Assembly (NCBI GenBank): GCA_046330955.1
Contig: JAXLRT010000001.1
Span: 62,001-126,000 of the forward strand
Length of the DNA: 64,000 bases
Direction of reading: 5' to 3'
Source: JADJPO01 sp046330955
GTDB taxonomy: Bacteria > Actinomycetota > Actinomycetes > Actinomycetales > Kineosporiaceae
Position 1 is the stretch's first letter. Every line of letters begins with the position of its first letter. Shown here piece by piece: positions 51,432-60,528 of this stretch. The position numbers and the translations under genes were made by a program. The notes below the pieces were generated by a model. The model was not told the origin of the DNA and did no database searches. It saw only the letters and a list, made by a program, of their open reading frames with translations.

Positions 51432-52193
51432 TCAGGTGCCGTAACGACGCTCTCGTTCGGCGTAGGCGCGGAGCGCCCGCAGGAAGTCGACCTTGCGGAA
51501 ATCGGGCCACAGCGCCTCACAGAAGTAGAACTCACTGTGGGCGCTCTGCCAGAGCAGGAAGCCCGACAGCCGCTGCTCCCCCGAGGTGCGGATCACCAGG
51601 TCCGGGTCCGGCTGGCCGCGGGTGTACAGGTGCTCGGCGATGTGCTCGACGTCCAGGATCTCGGCGAGCTCCTCGATCGAGGTGCCCTGGGCGGCGTGCT
51701 GGTGCAACAGCGAGCGCACCGCGTCGGCGATCTCGCGCCGTCCGCCGTAGCCCACCGCGACGTTCACGTGCATGCCGCGGACGTCGCGGGTGGCGTCCTC
51801 GTGCTCCTTGAGCACCTGGGCCAGCGAGGGCGGCAGCAGATCGAGCGACCCGACCGGGTGTACCCGCCAGCGGCCGGTGTCGGCGATGCGGCAGACCAGG
51901 TCCTCGATGATGCCCAGCAACGGGGCCAGCTCGGAGGCCGGGCGCGACAGGTTGTCGGTCGACAGCAGCCACAAGGTCACGTGCTGGATGCCGACCTCCT
52001 CGCACCAGTCGAGGAACTCGAGCACGTTCGCGGCCCCGGCACGATGCCCCTCGGCGGTGTCGGTGCCGTAGGCGCGAGCCCACCGCCGGTTGCCGTCGAC
52101 CAGGACGCCGACGTGGCGTGGGATCGCCTCGGGGTTCAAGGTCGCGGTGAGGCGGCGCTCGTACAGCCCGTAGAGCAGAGAGCGCAGACCCAT
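51432..52193 (-). CDS. cis-prenyltransferase (short-chain Z-isoprenyl diphosphate synthase-like)
   Basis: 253 residues. HVGVLVDGNRRWARAYG carries the catalytic Asp and NRRWA loop; GHRAGAANVLEFLDWCEEVG, LWLLSTDNLSRP, and VNVAVGYGGRREIADAV plus PDPDLVIRTSGEQRLSGFLL are family motifs. Two such enzymes are usual in actinomycetes; position next to hemolysin III matches Rv1086, which makes omega,E,Z-farnesyl diphosphate. Chain length is not certain. Confidence 0.92.
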   Translation of the reverse strand: MGLRSLLYGLYERRLTATLNPEAIPRHVGVLVDGNRRWARAYGTDTAEGHRAGAANVLEFLDWCEEVGIQHVTLWLLSTDNLSRPASELAPLLGIIEDLVCRIADTGRWRVHPVGSLDLLPPSLAQVLKEHEDATRDVRGMHVNVAVGYGGRREIADAVRSLLHQHAAQGTSIEELAEILDVEHIAEHLYTRGQPDPDLVIRTSGEQRLSGFLLWQSAHSEFYFCEALWPDFRKVDFLRALRAYAERERRYGT

Positions 52194-52301
52194 GAAGCAT
52201 CACGGTACTCCGATCGAGTGATGCGATGGCCTATCCCGGTCATGGCACACCCGGTGGATTACCAACAGGTAACCTACGCGACCGTAAGCTAGGCTCCCGC
52301 C

Positions 52302-52961
52302 ATGGACGACGCCGAGCTGGCCCCGTCGCGACCCAAGTTGCGCGGTTGGTTGCACGCCGTCACCGCGCCGGCCGCGCTGGCCTACGGCATCGTGCTGGTG
52401 GCCCTCAGCCGTCACACGGCCGCCCGGGTGTCGGTCGGGGTGTTCGCGGGATCGGCCGCCCTGCTGTTCGCCGTCAGCGCGACCTTCCACCGCCGCCACT
52501 GGGGTCCGCGGATGCACGCCGTGTTGCAGCGCCTCGACCACGCGAGCATCTTCCTGGTGATCGCCGGCAGCTACACCCCGTTCAGCGTGCTGCTGCTACC
52601 GCCCGGGCAGGCCCGAACGCTGCTGGCCCTGGTCTGGGGCGGCGCCCTGGCCGGCATCGCCTTCCGGGTGTTCTGGTTGCACGCCCCGCGCTGGCTCTAC
52701 ACCCCGACCTACATGGTGCTCGGCTGGGCCGCGATCGGCTTCGCGCCCGGCTTCCTGGCCTCCGGTCAGCCCTGGGCGATCGCGATGGCGGCCACTGGCG
52801 GCGTGCTCTACACCATCGGTGGCGTGATCTACGGGATCCGCCGACCCGACCCCTCGCCTCGCTGGTTCGGCTTCCACGAGATCTTCCACGCCCTCACGGT
52901 GGCGGCGTTCGCCACCCACGCCGTGGGGGTGGGTCTCGCCGCCCACGCCGCCGGCGCCTGA
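52302..52961 (+). CDS. hemolysin III family (PAQR) membrane protein
   Basis: 219 residues, seven hydrophobic segments. LLFAVSATFHRRHWGPRMHA, QRLDHASIFLVIAGSYTPFS and FHEIFHALTVAAFATH contain the family's conserved His and Asp pattern (SxxxH, DH, FHxxxH). Named for one Bacillus protein; most members are membrane hydrolases of unknown substrate. Divergent from the Z-isoprenyl synthase gene. Confidence 0.92.
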   Translation: MDDAELAPSRPKLRGWLHAVTAPAALAYGIVLVALSRHTAARVSVGVFAGSAALLFAVSATFHRRHWGPRMHAVLQRLDHASIFLVIAGSYTPFSVLLLPPGQARTLLALVWGGALAGIAFRVFWLHAPRWLYTPTYMVLGWAAIGFAPGFLASGQPWAIAMAATGGVLYTIGGVIYGIRRPDPSPRWFGFHEIFHALTVAAFATHAVGVGLAAHAAGA

Positions 52962-52995
52962 CGGCGAGACCCCACCGGAGGTCACCGAGACCACG

Positions 52996-53523
52996 TCAGG
53001 ACGACGCCGGCCCCGCCTCGCGCACCTCGGCCACCTTCTCCATGGCCTGGCGCAGATCGGCCAACCACGACTCGGTGTTGCGGCCGACCAGGCGCACGCA
53101 CCAGGCGAGCGCGTGGGCGCGCGAGCGCGCCACACCGGCGGCCACCAGGGTGTCGAGCACCTGCCGCTCGCTCTGCCGCAACCGGGTCATCACGGGGACG
53201 GCGAGGTGGGTGAACAACTCCGAGTGCTCACCGACCTGCACCCCCCAGGCCACCTTGCGACCGAAGCGGTGCTCGGCCTCCCGGGCGATGGCGATCCGGC
53301 GCTCGCGGGTGTCGGCCCGCCACCGGGCCAGGTAACCCGCGAGAGCCTGTGCCCGTTCGGCCTCCGTCGCCTCCTCGGCGGCGTCCGGGCCGGACAGGCC
53401 CAGCACGACGGTGATCTCCTCGCGGTCCACGGTGACCCGGTTCTGCGGGGTCACCCACTCCTCGGGCAGGCGCTGGGCGAACCAGGCCGCCACCTCACTC
53501 TGAATGCTTTCCGATTTACTCAT
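52996..53523 (-). CDS. conserved hypothetical protein (175 aa)
   Basis: No named family recognised. N-terminal part (IQSEVAAWFAQRLPEEWV, RVTVDREEITVVLGLSG) contains alpha/beta segments; the C-terminal third (SERQVLDTLVAAGVARSRAH, ALAWCVRLVGRNTESWL) is helical and looks DNA-binding like, in the style of ribbon-helix proteins. It is cytoplasmic and basic. It may be an actinobacterial regulator; nothing more can be stated. Confidence 0.65.
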   Translation of the reverse strand: MSKSESIQSEVAAWFAQRLPEEWVTPQNRVTVDREEITVVLGLSGPDAAEEATEAERAQALAGYLARWRADTRERRIAIAREAEHRFGRKVAWGVQVGEHSELFTHLAVPVMTRLRQSERQVLDTLVAAGVARSRAHALAWCVRLVGRNTESWLADLRQAMEKVAEVREAGPASS

Positions 53524-53601
53524 GCAACGATGATTACTTGATTACATGCTGCCGGCCAGCCGAAATCGTCCCCTTCGCCGTCGGCGAACGGACCAGCCGG
53601 G

Positions 53602-53829
53602 TCAGCGTGCGGGCGGTTCCTCACGGGTCTCGGACGTCGTCACGTCCGTGGCGGCCGGATCCGGGCTGTACCGCACCTTGCGCAGGTGGCCCACCATGCT
53701 GCGGAACAGCAGGTAGGTCGCCACGGCCATCAGGAACAACACCGCGAACCCGATGAACCCCGGACCGAAGCCGCGAGGCGGATCGTTCGCAGCCAGCGCC
53801 GAAACTGCCGCGGTCACCATCACCGTCAC
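53602..53829 (-). CDS. small single-pass membrane protein beside mca
   Basis: 75 residues. One membrane helix GFIGFAVLFLMAVATYLLF (~24-42), short basic KVR then an acidic tail. GTG 53829 overlaps the mca stop by 4 bp, so they are co-translated. A similar small membrane protein follows mca in many actinomycetes (Rv1083 in M. tuberculosis as I recall). Function unknown. Confidence 0.8.
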   Translation of the reverse strand: MTVMVTAAVSALAANDPPRGFGPGFIGFAVLFLMAVATYLLFRSMVGHLRKVRYSPDPAATDVTTSETREEPPAR

Positions 53830-54731
53830 ACCCTCACTCGTTCATCCACCCCGGCGAACAGGTCGTCCTCCGGGATCGGCGCATCCACCAGGGATCGCGC
53901 CAGTTGGAAGTCCTCGGTCGGCCACACCCGCCGTTGCAGTTCCATCGGGATGGAGAAGAACCACCCCTGCGGATCGATCTGCGTGGCGTGGGCTAGCAAG
54001 GCCCGGTCGCGGGCCTCGAAGTAGTCGGCACAGTGGATCTGTGTGGTCACCGGCGGGTCGGCGTCCAGGCCCGTCGCCTCGGCCTCCTCGCGCGCCTGCG
54101 CCCGGCGTTCCAGCCACTCGGCGAAGGGGGACTCCAGCCCGGCGTCCAGGATCGCCTGGTGCAGCGCGGTCAGTTTGGCCCACGAGAAGCCGCGGTCGTA
54201 GTAGAGCTTCAGCGGCTGCCACGGGTCGCCGGCGTGGGGATAGCGGGTCTCGTCACCCGCGGCGTCGAAGGCCTCGACCGACACCTTGTGACACATGATG
54301 TGGTCCGGGTGCGGGTAGCCGCCGTTCTCGTCGTACGTGATCATGACGTGGGGGCGGAACGCCCGCACCAGGCGCACCAGCGGCGCCGCCGCCACGTGCA
54401 GCGGCTCCAGCGCGAAGCAGCCCTCGGGCAGCGGCGGCGGCGGATCACCCTCGGGCAGGCCGGAATCGACGAAGCCGAGCCACTGGTGGCGCACTCCGAG
54501 GGCATCGGCGGCTCGGGCCATCTCGTGCCGGCGATACTCGGCGATGTCGCGCAGCACGTCGGGGTCGTCCTTCAGCGCCGGGTTGAGCACATCGCCGCGC
54601 TCACCCCCGGTGCACGTGACCACCAGGACGTCGACACCCTCGGCGGCGTACCGGGCCAACGTGGCCGCGCCCTTGCTGGACTCGTCGTCCGGATGGGCGT
54701 GCACCGACATCAGCCGGAGCCTGTCCGCCAT
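53826..54731 (-). CDS. mca: mycothiol S-conjugate amidase
   Basis: 301 residues. LMSVHAHPDDESSKGAATLA contains the zinc-binding HPDDE, and HVMITYDENGGYPHPDHIMC the third His. It cleaves mycothiol-S-conjugates of toxins to mercapturic acids and glucosaminyl-inositol. ATG 54731 has AGGAGG 6 bases upstream, which decides the start against a longer frame to 54827. Its presence shows mycothiol use and supports actinomycete origin. Confidence 0.95.
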   Translation of the reverse strand: MADRLRLMSVHAHPDDESSKGAATLARYAAEGVDVLVVTCTGGERGDVLNPALKDDPDVLRDIAEYRRHEMARAADALGVRHQWLGFVDSGLPEGDPPPPLPEGCFALEPLHVAAAPLVRLVRAFRPHVMITYDENGGYPHPDHIMCHKVSVEAFDAAGDETRYPHAGDPWQPLKLYYDRGFSWAKLTALHQAILDAGLESPFAEWLERRAQAREEAEATGLDADPPVTTQIHCADYFEARDRALLAHATQIDPQGWFFSIPMELQRRVWPTEDFQLARSLVDAPIPEDDLFAGVDERVRV

Positions 54732-54916
54732 TGCCACCTCCTGGAGATTCCCGTCCGCGGATGCGAGAGACTGGTCCACGCCGTCCCACGCTCTCTCAAC
54801 TGTTTCCTCACCACCATGCGACACCATCCATCATGGCCGATGCCGGCGCTGCCGATGCACAGCAGGTGCACACCGCCAACCCGTGCCTCGACCGCAGCAC
54901 CGACCGCGGAGTCCCC

Positions 54917-55315
54917 ATGAGCTCGTCCGACCTGCTGGCCCAGCGCTACGGCCTGCCCACCGGTCCGAGACGCTCGCGCGGAACCCTCATGGTGCTGCTG
55001 GTGGTGTTCGTCGTCGTCGGCGTGGCCTTCGCGATCTGGGGGGCAGCCTCCCGCGAGCGGGCCAACGTCTACTCGACCGATCTGGGCCTGAGCGAGGTCC
55101 GACTCGACAGCGTCACGGTCACCTTCCAGATCAGCCTGCCCCCCGGCCGGACGGCGGCCTGTACCGTGCGCGCCGTCAACGCCGGCCTGGTCGAGGTGGG
55201 CCGCAAGGACATCCGCGTCGGCCCGTCCGAGAACGGGCAGGTGCGGACATCGGTCACCCTGCGCACCACCGAGCGCGCACATGGTGGCGGAGTCAAGGCC
55301 TGCGTGCTCGACTGA
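54917..55315 (+). CDS. DUF4307 membrane protein
   Basis: 132 residues. One membrane helix (LMVLLVVFVVVGVAFAIWG, ~24-42) then an extracytoplasmic beta-rich part (DSVTVTFQISLPPGRTAACT, VSL..RTTERAHGGGVKAC). Two Cys in the outer domain may form a disulfide. It matches DUF4307, located between mca and greA in actinomycetes (Rv1081c). Function unknown. Confidence 0.88.
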   Translation: MSSSDLLAQRYGLPTGPRRSRGTLMVLLVVFVVVGVAFAIWGAASRERANVYSTDLGLSEVRLDSVTVTFQISLPPGRTAACTVRAVNAGLVEVGRKDIRVGPSENGQVRTSVTLRTTERAHGGGVKACVLD

Positions 55316-55403
55316 GGATTGCTAATCTCGATCGCTCGCGTTGCCTGTTCGTTCGTTCGTCCCCTCACCTTCCTCTTTCCCCTGTCTTCCCCTGGAGCGT
55401 CCC

Positions 55404-55895
55404 GTGACCGACACCAGCGCCGTGACCTGGTTGACCCAGGAGGCCTACGACCGGCTCAGCGCCGAGTTGGAGCACCTGAGCGGCCCCGCACGCCTCGAGA
55501 TCGCCAAGAAGATCGAGGAGGCACGCCAGGAGGGCGACCTACGCGAGAACGGTGGGTACCACGCAGCCAAGGAGGAACAGGGCAAGCGCGAGGCCCGGAT
55601 CCGCCAGCTGCGCCAGCTGCTCGACAACGCTCAGGTGGGCGACGCCCCGGCGTCCTCGGACGGCAGTGTGACGGCCGGCATGGTGGTCACCGTCGACCTG
55701 GCCGGGGACGAGATGACGTTCCTGCTCGGCCACCGCGAGGTGGGTGGCGACACCGACCTGGACGTCTACAGCGAGAAGAGCCCGCTGGGCAGCGCCATTC
55801 TCGGCCGCAAGGTGGGCGAGACCGCCGCCTTCACCGCCCCGAACGGCAAGCAGCTCGAGGTGAAGGTGCTCTCGGCCGCGCCGTTCGCGGGCTGA
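55404..55895 (+). CDS. greA: transcription elongation factor GreA
   Basis: 163 residues. The coiled coil (~10-80) has WLTQEAYDRLSAELEHLSGP, EARQEGDLRENGGYHAAKEE with the catalytic acidic tip DLREN; the C-terminal FKBP-like part has SPLGSAILGRKVGE. GreA stimulates RNA polymerase transcript cleavage. GTG 55404; an upstream pyrimidine-rich leader precedes it. Confidence 0.96.
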   Translation: MTDTSAVTWLTQEAYDRLSAELEHLSGPARLEIAKKIEEARQEGDLRENGGYHAAKEEQGKREARIRQLRQLLDNAQVGDAPASSDGSVTAGMVVTVDLAGDEMTFLLGHREVGGDTDLDVYSEKSPLGSAILGRKVGETAAFTAPNGKQLEVKVLSAAPFAG

Positions 55896-55951
55896 CGCCC
55901 GGGCACCCCCGCCGCGACGAGCTCCGCCTCGTCAGCAGAAGGTCCGCCTCC

Positions 55952-57346
55952 TCAGAAGGTCCGCGCCAGCAGGCCGCGCGCGGCGTCCGGGTGATCGGCG
56001 GCCAGCAGGCCGGCGGCGAACACCACGTACCGCTCGTCGACCGTGATCCGTGCGGCGCGCGGGACCTTCCAGCCGCCCGCGTGATCGGTGGTCACCGGCT
56101 CGAGGACGGCGCGCCGCAGCGCCGGTGTGCCGTGGCGCAGCACCCCGCCGCTGCCGATCACGAGCTCGACCTCGTGCAACGCACGGCCGGCGTGTCCGGG
56201 CGCCGCAGGCCGGGCGTGCCGGCGTACCGCGACCCGGACGGCGAGCGCGGCCAGCTGCTGCTCGTGAGCCCGGTCGGCGGCGGTCGCCGGCAGCAGGCCC
56301 GGGTCGTTGGCCGCCCGGCGGGCATACGAGGCCAGGGCCGCGGCGCCGGCCTCGTCGATCAGTCGCTCGGCCCTCGCGGCGACCACGACCCCGGCGGCGC
56401 CCCACCGCATCCCGAGGTCGCCCTCGACGGTCCTGGCCTGCCACATCGTCGCCACCACCTCGCGCCGGCCGGCGTCCGCCTCGCGAGGGGTGATCGCCGA
56501 GTAGACATCGGTGGTGGCGCCGCCGACGTCCACGAGGAGCACGTCGCCGACGACGTCGGCCAGCACCCCGACGCCGTCGAGCACCGCATCCGGGGTGGCC
56601 GCTCGCACCAGCCGGGAGAACCGGACGCCGTCCAACCTCGTGCGGGACAGGCCCTTCCCGCCGATCACGTGCGCCAGGAACATCTCCCGGATCGCCGCGC
56701 GGGCGCCGGCCGGGGCCAGTTCCCCGATGCGCGGCAACACGTTCGGGGCCACCCGCACCGTCCGATCGCGCAGTGCGGTGCGGGCCGCGTCGGCCGCCTC
56801 AGCGTTGCCGGCGAGCACCACCGGCACCGGCAGTCGCGCCGACCCGATCCGAGAGGCGTTGTGCAGCAACACCTCCGCGTTGCCGCCGTCGGTGCCGCCG
56901 ACCAGCAGGACGACGTCGGGCCGGGCCGCTCGCAACGCTGCCAGCCCGGCGCCGTCCAGCTCACCGGCGTGCACGTGCACCACCGTGCCCCCTGCGGACA
57001 GTGCCACCCGGTGGCCCGCCTCGGCGGTGACCAGGGACTCGTACCCGACCACCGCGAGCCGCAGCCCACCGCCGGCGCTGGAACAGACCAGCAGCCGATC
57101 GCCGCGCAGGTCGTGCTCGTCCAGGCCGGCGGCGGAGGCCACCTGGCGTCGGACGGCCGCGACGCCGTCCAGCACGTCGGTGGTCAGGGTCGTCGGCGTC
57201 GAGGCGGTGGCCAGCAGGTCCCCGGCTCGCGACGGCGAGCCCGGGCGCGAACCCGGCGCCGAATCCGACAGTGAGACCAGCACCGCCTTGGTGTACGTCG
57301 ACCCGACATCGATGCAGAGCACTGCCTCGACGGGTGCAGCGTTCAC
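55952..57346 (-). CDS. GlmL/MutL-type mutase accessory protein
   Basis: 464 residues. CIDVGSTYTKAVLVSL (~9-24) is the actin/hexokinase-like phosphate loop and LLVDVGGATTDVYSAI (~270-285) the second; AVVGYESLVTAEAGHRVALS and VVLLVGGTDGGNAEVLLHNA fit the GlmL family. GlmL proteins accompany B12-dependent glutamate/ornithine mutases. No mutase S or E gene is within 8 kb, so it is an orphan here. GTG 57346, 10 bp after metB. Confidence 0.85.
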   Translation of the reverse strand: MNAAPVEAVLCIDVGSTYTKAVLVSLSDSAPGSRPGSPSRAGDLLATASTPTTLTTDVLDGVAAVRRQVASAAGLDEHDLRGDRLLVCSSAGGGLRLAVVGYESLVTAEAGHRVALSAGGTVVHVHAGELDGAGLAALRAARPDVVLLVGGTDGGNAEVLLHNASRIGSARLPVPVVLAGNAEAADAARTALRDRTVRVAPNVLPRIGELAPAGARAAIREMFLAHVIGGKGLSRTRLDGVRFSRLVRAATPDAVLDGVGVLADVVGDVLLVDVGGATTDVYSAITPREADAGRREVVATMWQARTVEGDLGMRWGAAGVVVAARAERLIDEAGAAALASYARRAANDPGLLPATAADRAHEQQLAALAVRVAVRRHARPAAPGHAGRALHEVELVIGSGGVLRHGTPALRRAVLEPVTTDHAGGWKVPRAARITVDERYVVFAAGLLAADHPDAARGLLARTF

Positions 57347-57356
57347 GCCGAAACCC

Positions 57357-58604
57357 TCAGGACAGGGCGCGGTCGAGGTCGGCGAGCAGATCCTCGGCGT
57401 CCTCCAGCCCGACCGAGAGCCGCACCAGGTCCGCCGGCACCTCCAGCGCCGAGCCCGCCACCGAGGCATGGGTCATCCGGCCGGGGTGCTCGATGAGCGA
57501 CTCGACGCCACCCAGGGACTCCCCCAGCGTGAACACCTCGGTGCGCTTGCAGACGCTCAGCGCGTCCTCCTCACCGCCGAGCCGGAAGCTGACCATGCCC
57601 CCGAACCGGCGCATCTGCTTCTGGGCGATGTCGTGACCGGGGTGCTCGGCCAGGCCCGGGTAGAAGACCTGACGCACCCGGGGATGGGTGGTGAGGAACT
57701 CGACCACCCGTTCGGCATTGTCACAGTGGCGTTCCATACGGAGCGCCAGCGTCTTCAGGCCGCGTTGCACCAGCCAGGCGTCGAACGGTCCGGCCACCGC
57801 GCCCATCGCGTTCTGGTGGAACGCGATGCGCTCGACCACGGCGGCACCGACGTCGCCCACGCCGTCCATCCAGGGGGCCTGGGCCTGGCCCACGACCAGC
57901 GCGCCGCCCACGACGTCGCTGTGGCCACCGGCGTACTTGGTGGTCGAGTGCACGACGACGTCCGCGCCCAGCGACAGCGGGTTCTGCAGATACGGCGTGG
58001 CGAAGGTGTTGTCCACCACGAGCAGCGCCCCGGCAGCATGGGCGACCTGGGCCAGGGCGGCGATGTCGGCGATCGACAACAGCGGGTTGGTCGGTGTCTC
58101 GACCCAGACCAGGCGGGTCTGGCCGGGGCGGATCGCGGCGGCCACGGCGTCCGGATCGGCGAGCGGCACCGGGGTGTGCTGAACCCCCCAGGGTCCGGCG
58201 ACCCGGGCGATCAGGCGGTAGCTGCCGCCGTAGGCATCGTTGCCCAGCAGGATGTGGTCCCCCGGGGCCGTGGTGGCCCGGATCAGGGTGTCCTCGGCCG
58301 CCAGGCCCGAGGCGAAGGCGAAGCCGCGCACCAGCCGCCCGTCCCCGGGGGCCTCGAGCGAGGCGATGCAGTCCTCGAGCGCGGTGCGCGTGGGATTGGC
58401 GCTGCGGCTGTACTCGTACCCCACCCCGAGGTGGGTCCGCAGGCCGCCGACGCCGTCCTGCTTGTAGGTACTCACCTGATAGATGGGGGTCACCACCGCG
58501 CCGGTTCCCGGGTCCGGCTCGCTGCCGACGTGAATCGCCCGAGTGGCGAAACCGCGGTGCGTCCAGGTCAGGTCGAGGTGGGGTCCGGTGCCGCTGCTGC
58601 TCAC
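57357..58604 (-). CDS. metB: cystathionine gamma-synthase
   Basis: 415 residues, PLP-dependent Cys/Met metabolism family. GFATRAIHVGSEPDPGTGAV, YSRSANPTRTALEDCIASLE, VDNTFATPYLQNPLSLGADV and HSTTKYAGGHSDVVGGAL with the PLP Lys in TTKYAGGH; GLKTLALRMERHCDNAERVV and FTLGESLGGVESLIEHP. It joins O-succinyl/acetylhomoserine with cysteine. The family cannot be divided strictly from MetZ/MGL by motif, but synteny with metB of M. tuberculosis (Rv1079 near greA) supports the name. Confidence 0.9.
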   Translation of the reverse strand: MSSSGTGPHLDLTWTHRGFATRAIHVGSEPDPGTGAVVTPIYQVSTYKQDGVGGLRTHLGVGYEYSRSANPTRTALEDCIASLEAPGDGRLVRGFAFASGLAAEDTLIRATTAPGDHILLGNDAYGGSYRLIARVAGPWGVQHTPVPLADPDAVAAAIRPGQTRLVWVETPTNPLLSIADIAALAQVAHAAGALLVVDNTFATPYLQNPLSLGADVVVHSTTKYAGGHSDVVGGALVVGQAQAPWMDGVGDVGAAVVERIAFHQNAMGAVAGPFDAWLVQRGLKTLALRMERHCDNAERVVEFLTTHPRVRQVFYPGLAEHPGHDIAQKQMRRFGGMVSFRLGGEEDALSVCKRTEVFTLGESLGGVESLIEHPGRMTHASVAGSALEVPADLVRLSVGLEDAEDLLADLDRALS

Positions 58605-58881
58605 CCGGCCACGGTACGGGAGAACCGCCGGACGTGAGCCCTGACACCCGCGTGTACGAAAGCCACCCCGGAACACTCCTGGTGTCGAGGGTGACCGCTC
58701 GTCGCGGATGAGCCCCCGTTGAAGGCTGCGGAGGGTCATCAATGCAACACCGTGGGCAGTCGGAACGTAATCCGATCGTGAGCGTCGGCATGCAGTCTCG
58801 AGTCACAGGCTCGTGGCGATGACGGTAGGTTGGGCACCGGAGGGCCGCCCGTCGGCACGGAGGGCGCAGGAGGGGGATCGC

Positions 58882-60498
58882 GTGAGCCATCACCTCGGAG
58901 AGACGCGCCCCGACGTCGACACCGCCGCCATCCCCCGCGTCCACCCCCGCACCGCTCTGGCGCTGGGCACGCTGTTGCGTGGCCGCTACCGCCTCACCCA
59001 GGTCATCGGCCGGGGCGGCATGGCCGATGTCTACCGCGCCACGGACGAGGTTCTCGGTCGTCACGTCGCCATCAAGGCGTTCCGGCCCGGTACCGACGGC
59101 GACAGCGACCGGCTGCGTTTCCTCGGCGAGGTGCGCACCCTGGCCGGTCTGGCGCACCCGCACCTGGTGCGACTGTTCGACGGCGGCCAGGACGACGCCC
59201 AGCCCTGGTGTGCCATGCACTACCTGGACGGCGGCACCCTCGCGGATCTGATCCTGCAGGCCGAGCGCGGGCAGGGCGTGGACCCCCGGCGGGTGGCCGC
59301 CATCGGTGCGCAGATCGCCGATGGCCTGGCCTACATTCACGAGCGGGGGATCATCCATCGCGACGTCAAGCCGAGCAACGTGCTGCTCGACGCGGCCGGC
59401 GATGCCTACCTGTCGGACTTCGGCGTCGCGCAGCTGATCGACGCCACCGGCCTGACCAGCACCGGCACCTTGCTGGGTACGGCGGCGTATCTGTCGCCCG
59501 AGCAGGTGCAGGGCGCCGCTGCCACGCCGGCGGTGGACGTCTACGCGTTGGGCCTGGTGCTGCTCGAAGCCCTCACCGGGATGCGCGAGTTCCCCGGCGC
59601 GCCGGTGGAATCCGCGGTCGCCCGGCTGTCCCGCCCGCCACAGGTGCCGGCAGTTCTCGGCCCCGACTGGGTGGCCCTGCTGACGGCGATGACCGCTGCC
59701 GATCCGCAGGTTCGGCCCGACGCGGCCACCGTCGCGCGTCATCTGAAGTCCCGCGCGGCAGGGCTCGACGAGCCGGTCGCCCCCGCCCTGCCCGTGCCGC
59801 GATCGCCCGCCCTGTTCTCGGTGCCGTCCCGGGTGACGGTGCTCGGTCCGGAGGAGTCGCGGGTGCCGCTGCAGGGTCGGCCGCCGAACACCCCGCCCTC
59901 GGCGGCATGGCGTCCGACGACCTGGTCACCGCAACCGACTCCGCACACCGAGGAGATCGAGCGGTCGAACCGTCTGATCACCAAGGCCCTGGCCCTGGCC
60001 CCCGCCCGCACGATGGGCATCGCCCTCGCCGCCGGGATCGTCCTGGTCGGCGGCTGGCAGGTGTCCCACCGCGGGGACGATCAGGTCAGGATCGCCCCTC
60101 AGCTGAGCACGGGTGACGTCGGGTCCGGCCAGACCGCCGACTCGGGTGCCGGCCTCACGGCCCCCTCGACCGGCTCCGGGGTGACCCTGGCGCCGACCCC
60201 GAACGGTATGGGGCATGCGGGTGCCGGCCGGCGCGCGGTGAGCCGGGGCCAGCAGACCGCGGCCGCCACGCCGGCCGCCACCACCAGGAAGCCGACCCCC
60301 ACACCGACCTCCAGCGCCAGCAAGCCGAGCCCGACGCCCAAGCCCACCGATGCGGTCCCGACGCCGACCCCGACGACCGGCGAGCCGTCGCCGACCACCA
60401 CGACCGACGCCCCCACGGTGGACCCGACGCCGACCCCCGCCCCGAGCAACCGGCCGCCGTCGCCCAGCCCGCGCCCACCCGCCACGCCCACGCCCTGA
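58882..60498 (+). CDS. membrane Ser/Thr protein kinase
   Basis: 538 residues from GTG 58882 (GGAGGGGG upstream). Kinase domain ~35-290: GRGGMAD (43-49), ATP-site K65 in AIK, catalytic HRDVKPSN (159-166) and DFG (179-181), then GTLLGTAAYLSPEQVQG. A membrane helix (TMGIALAAGIVLVGGW) lies near 375-395, followed by a ~130-residue Thr/Pro-rich extracytoplasmic tail without PASTA repeats. A typical actinobacterial Hanks-type kinase; substrate unknown. Confidence 0.93.
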   Translation: MSHHLGETRPDVDTAAIPRVHPRTALALGTLLRGRYRLTQVIGRGGMADVYRATDEVLGRHVAIKAFRPGTDGDSDRLRFLGEVRTLAGLAHPHLVRLFDGGQDDAQPWCAMHYLDGGTLADLILQAERGQGVDPRRVAAIGAQIADGLAYIHERGIIHRDVKPSNVLLDAAGDAYLSDFGVAQLIDATGLTSTGTLLGTAAYLSPEQVQGAAATPAVDVYALGLVLLEALTGMREFPGAPVESAVARLSRPPQVPAVLGPDWVALLTAMTAADPQVRPDAATVARHLKSRAAGLDEPVAPALPVPRSPALFSVPSRVTVLGPEESRVPLQGRPPNTPPSAAWRPTTWSPQPTPHTEEIERSNRLITKALALAPARTMGIALAAGIVLVGGWQVSHRGDDQVRIAPQLSTGDVGSGQTADSGAGLTAPSTGSGVTLAPTPNGMGHAGAGRRAVSRGQQTAAATPAATTRKPTPTPTSSASKPSPTPKPTDAVPTPTPTTGEPSPTTTTDAPTVDPTPTPAPSNRPPSPSPRPPATPTP

Positions 60499-60515
60499 CG
60501 ACCGCTCGGCGGTCG
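60499..60515. terminator. hairpin between the convergent kinase and hypE genes
   Basis: CGACCG and CGGTCG pair over a 5-nt loop CTCGG, directly after the kinase stop and 13 bp before the hypE end. Suits a shared terminator; no U tract. Confidence 0.4.
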
Positions 60516-60528
60516 GCCCGGCGACGGG

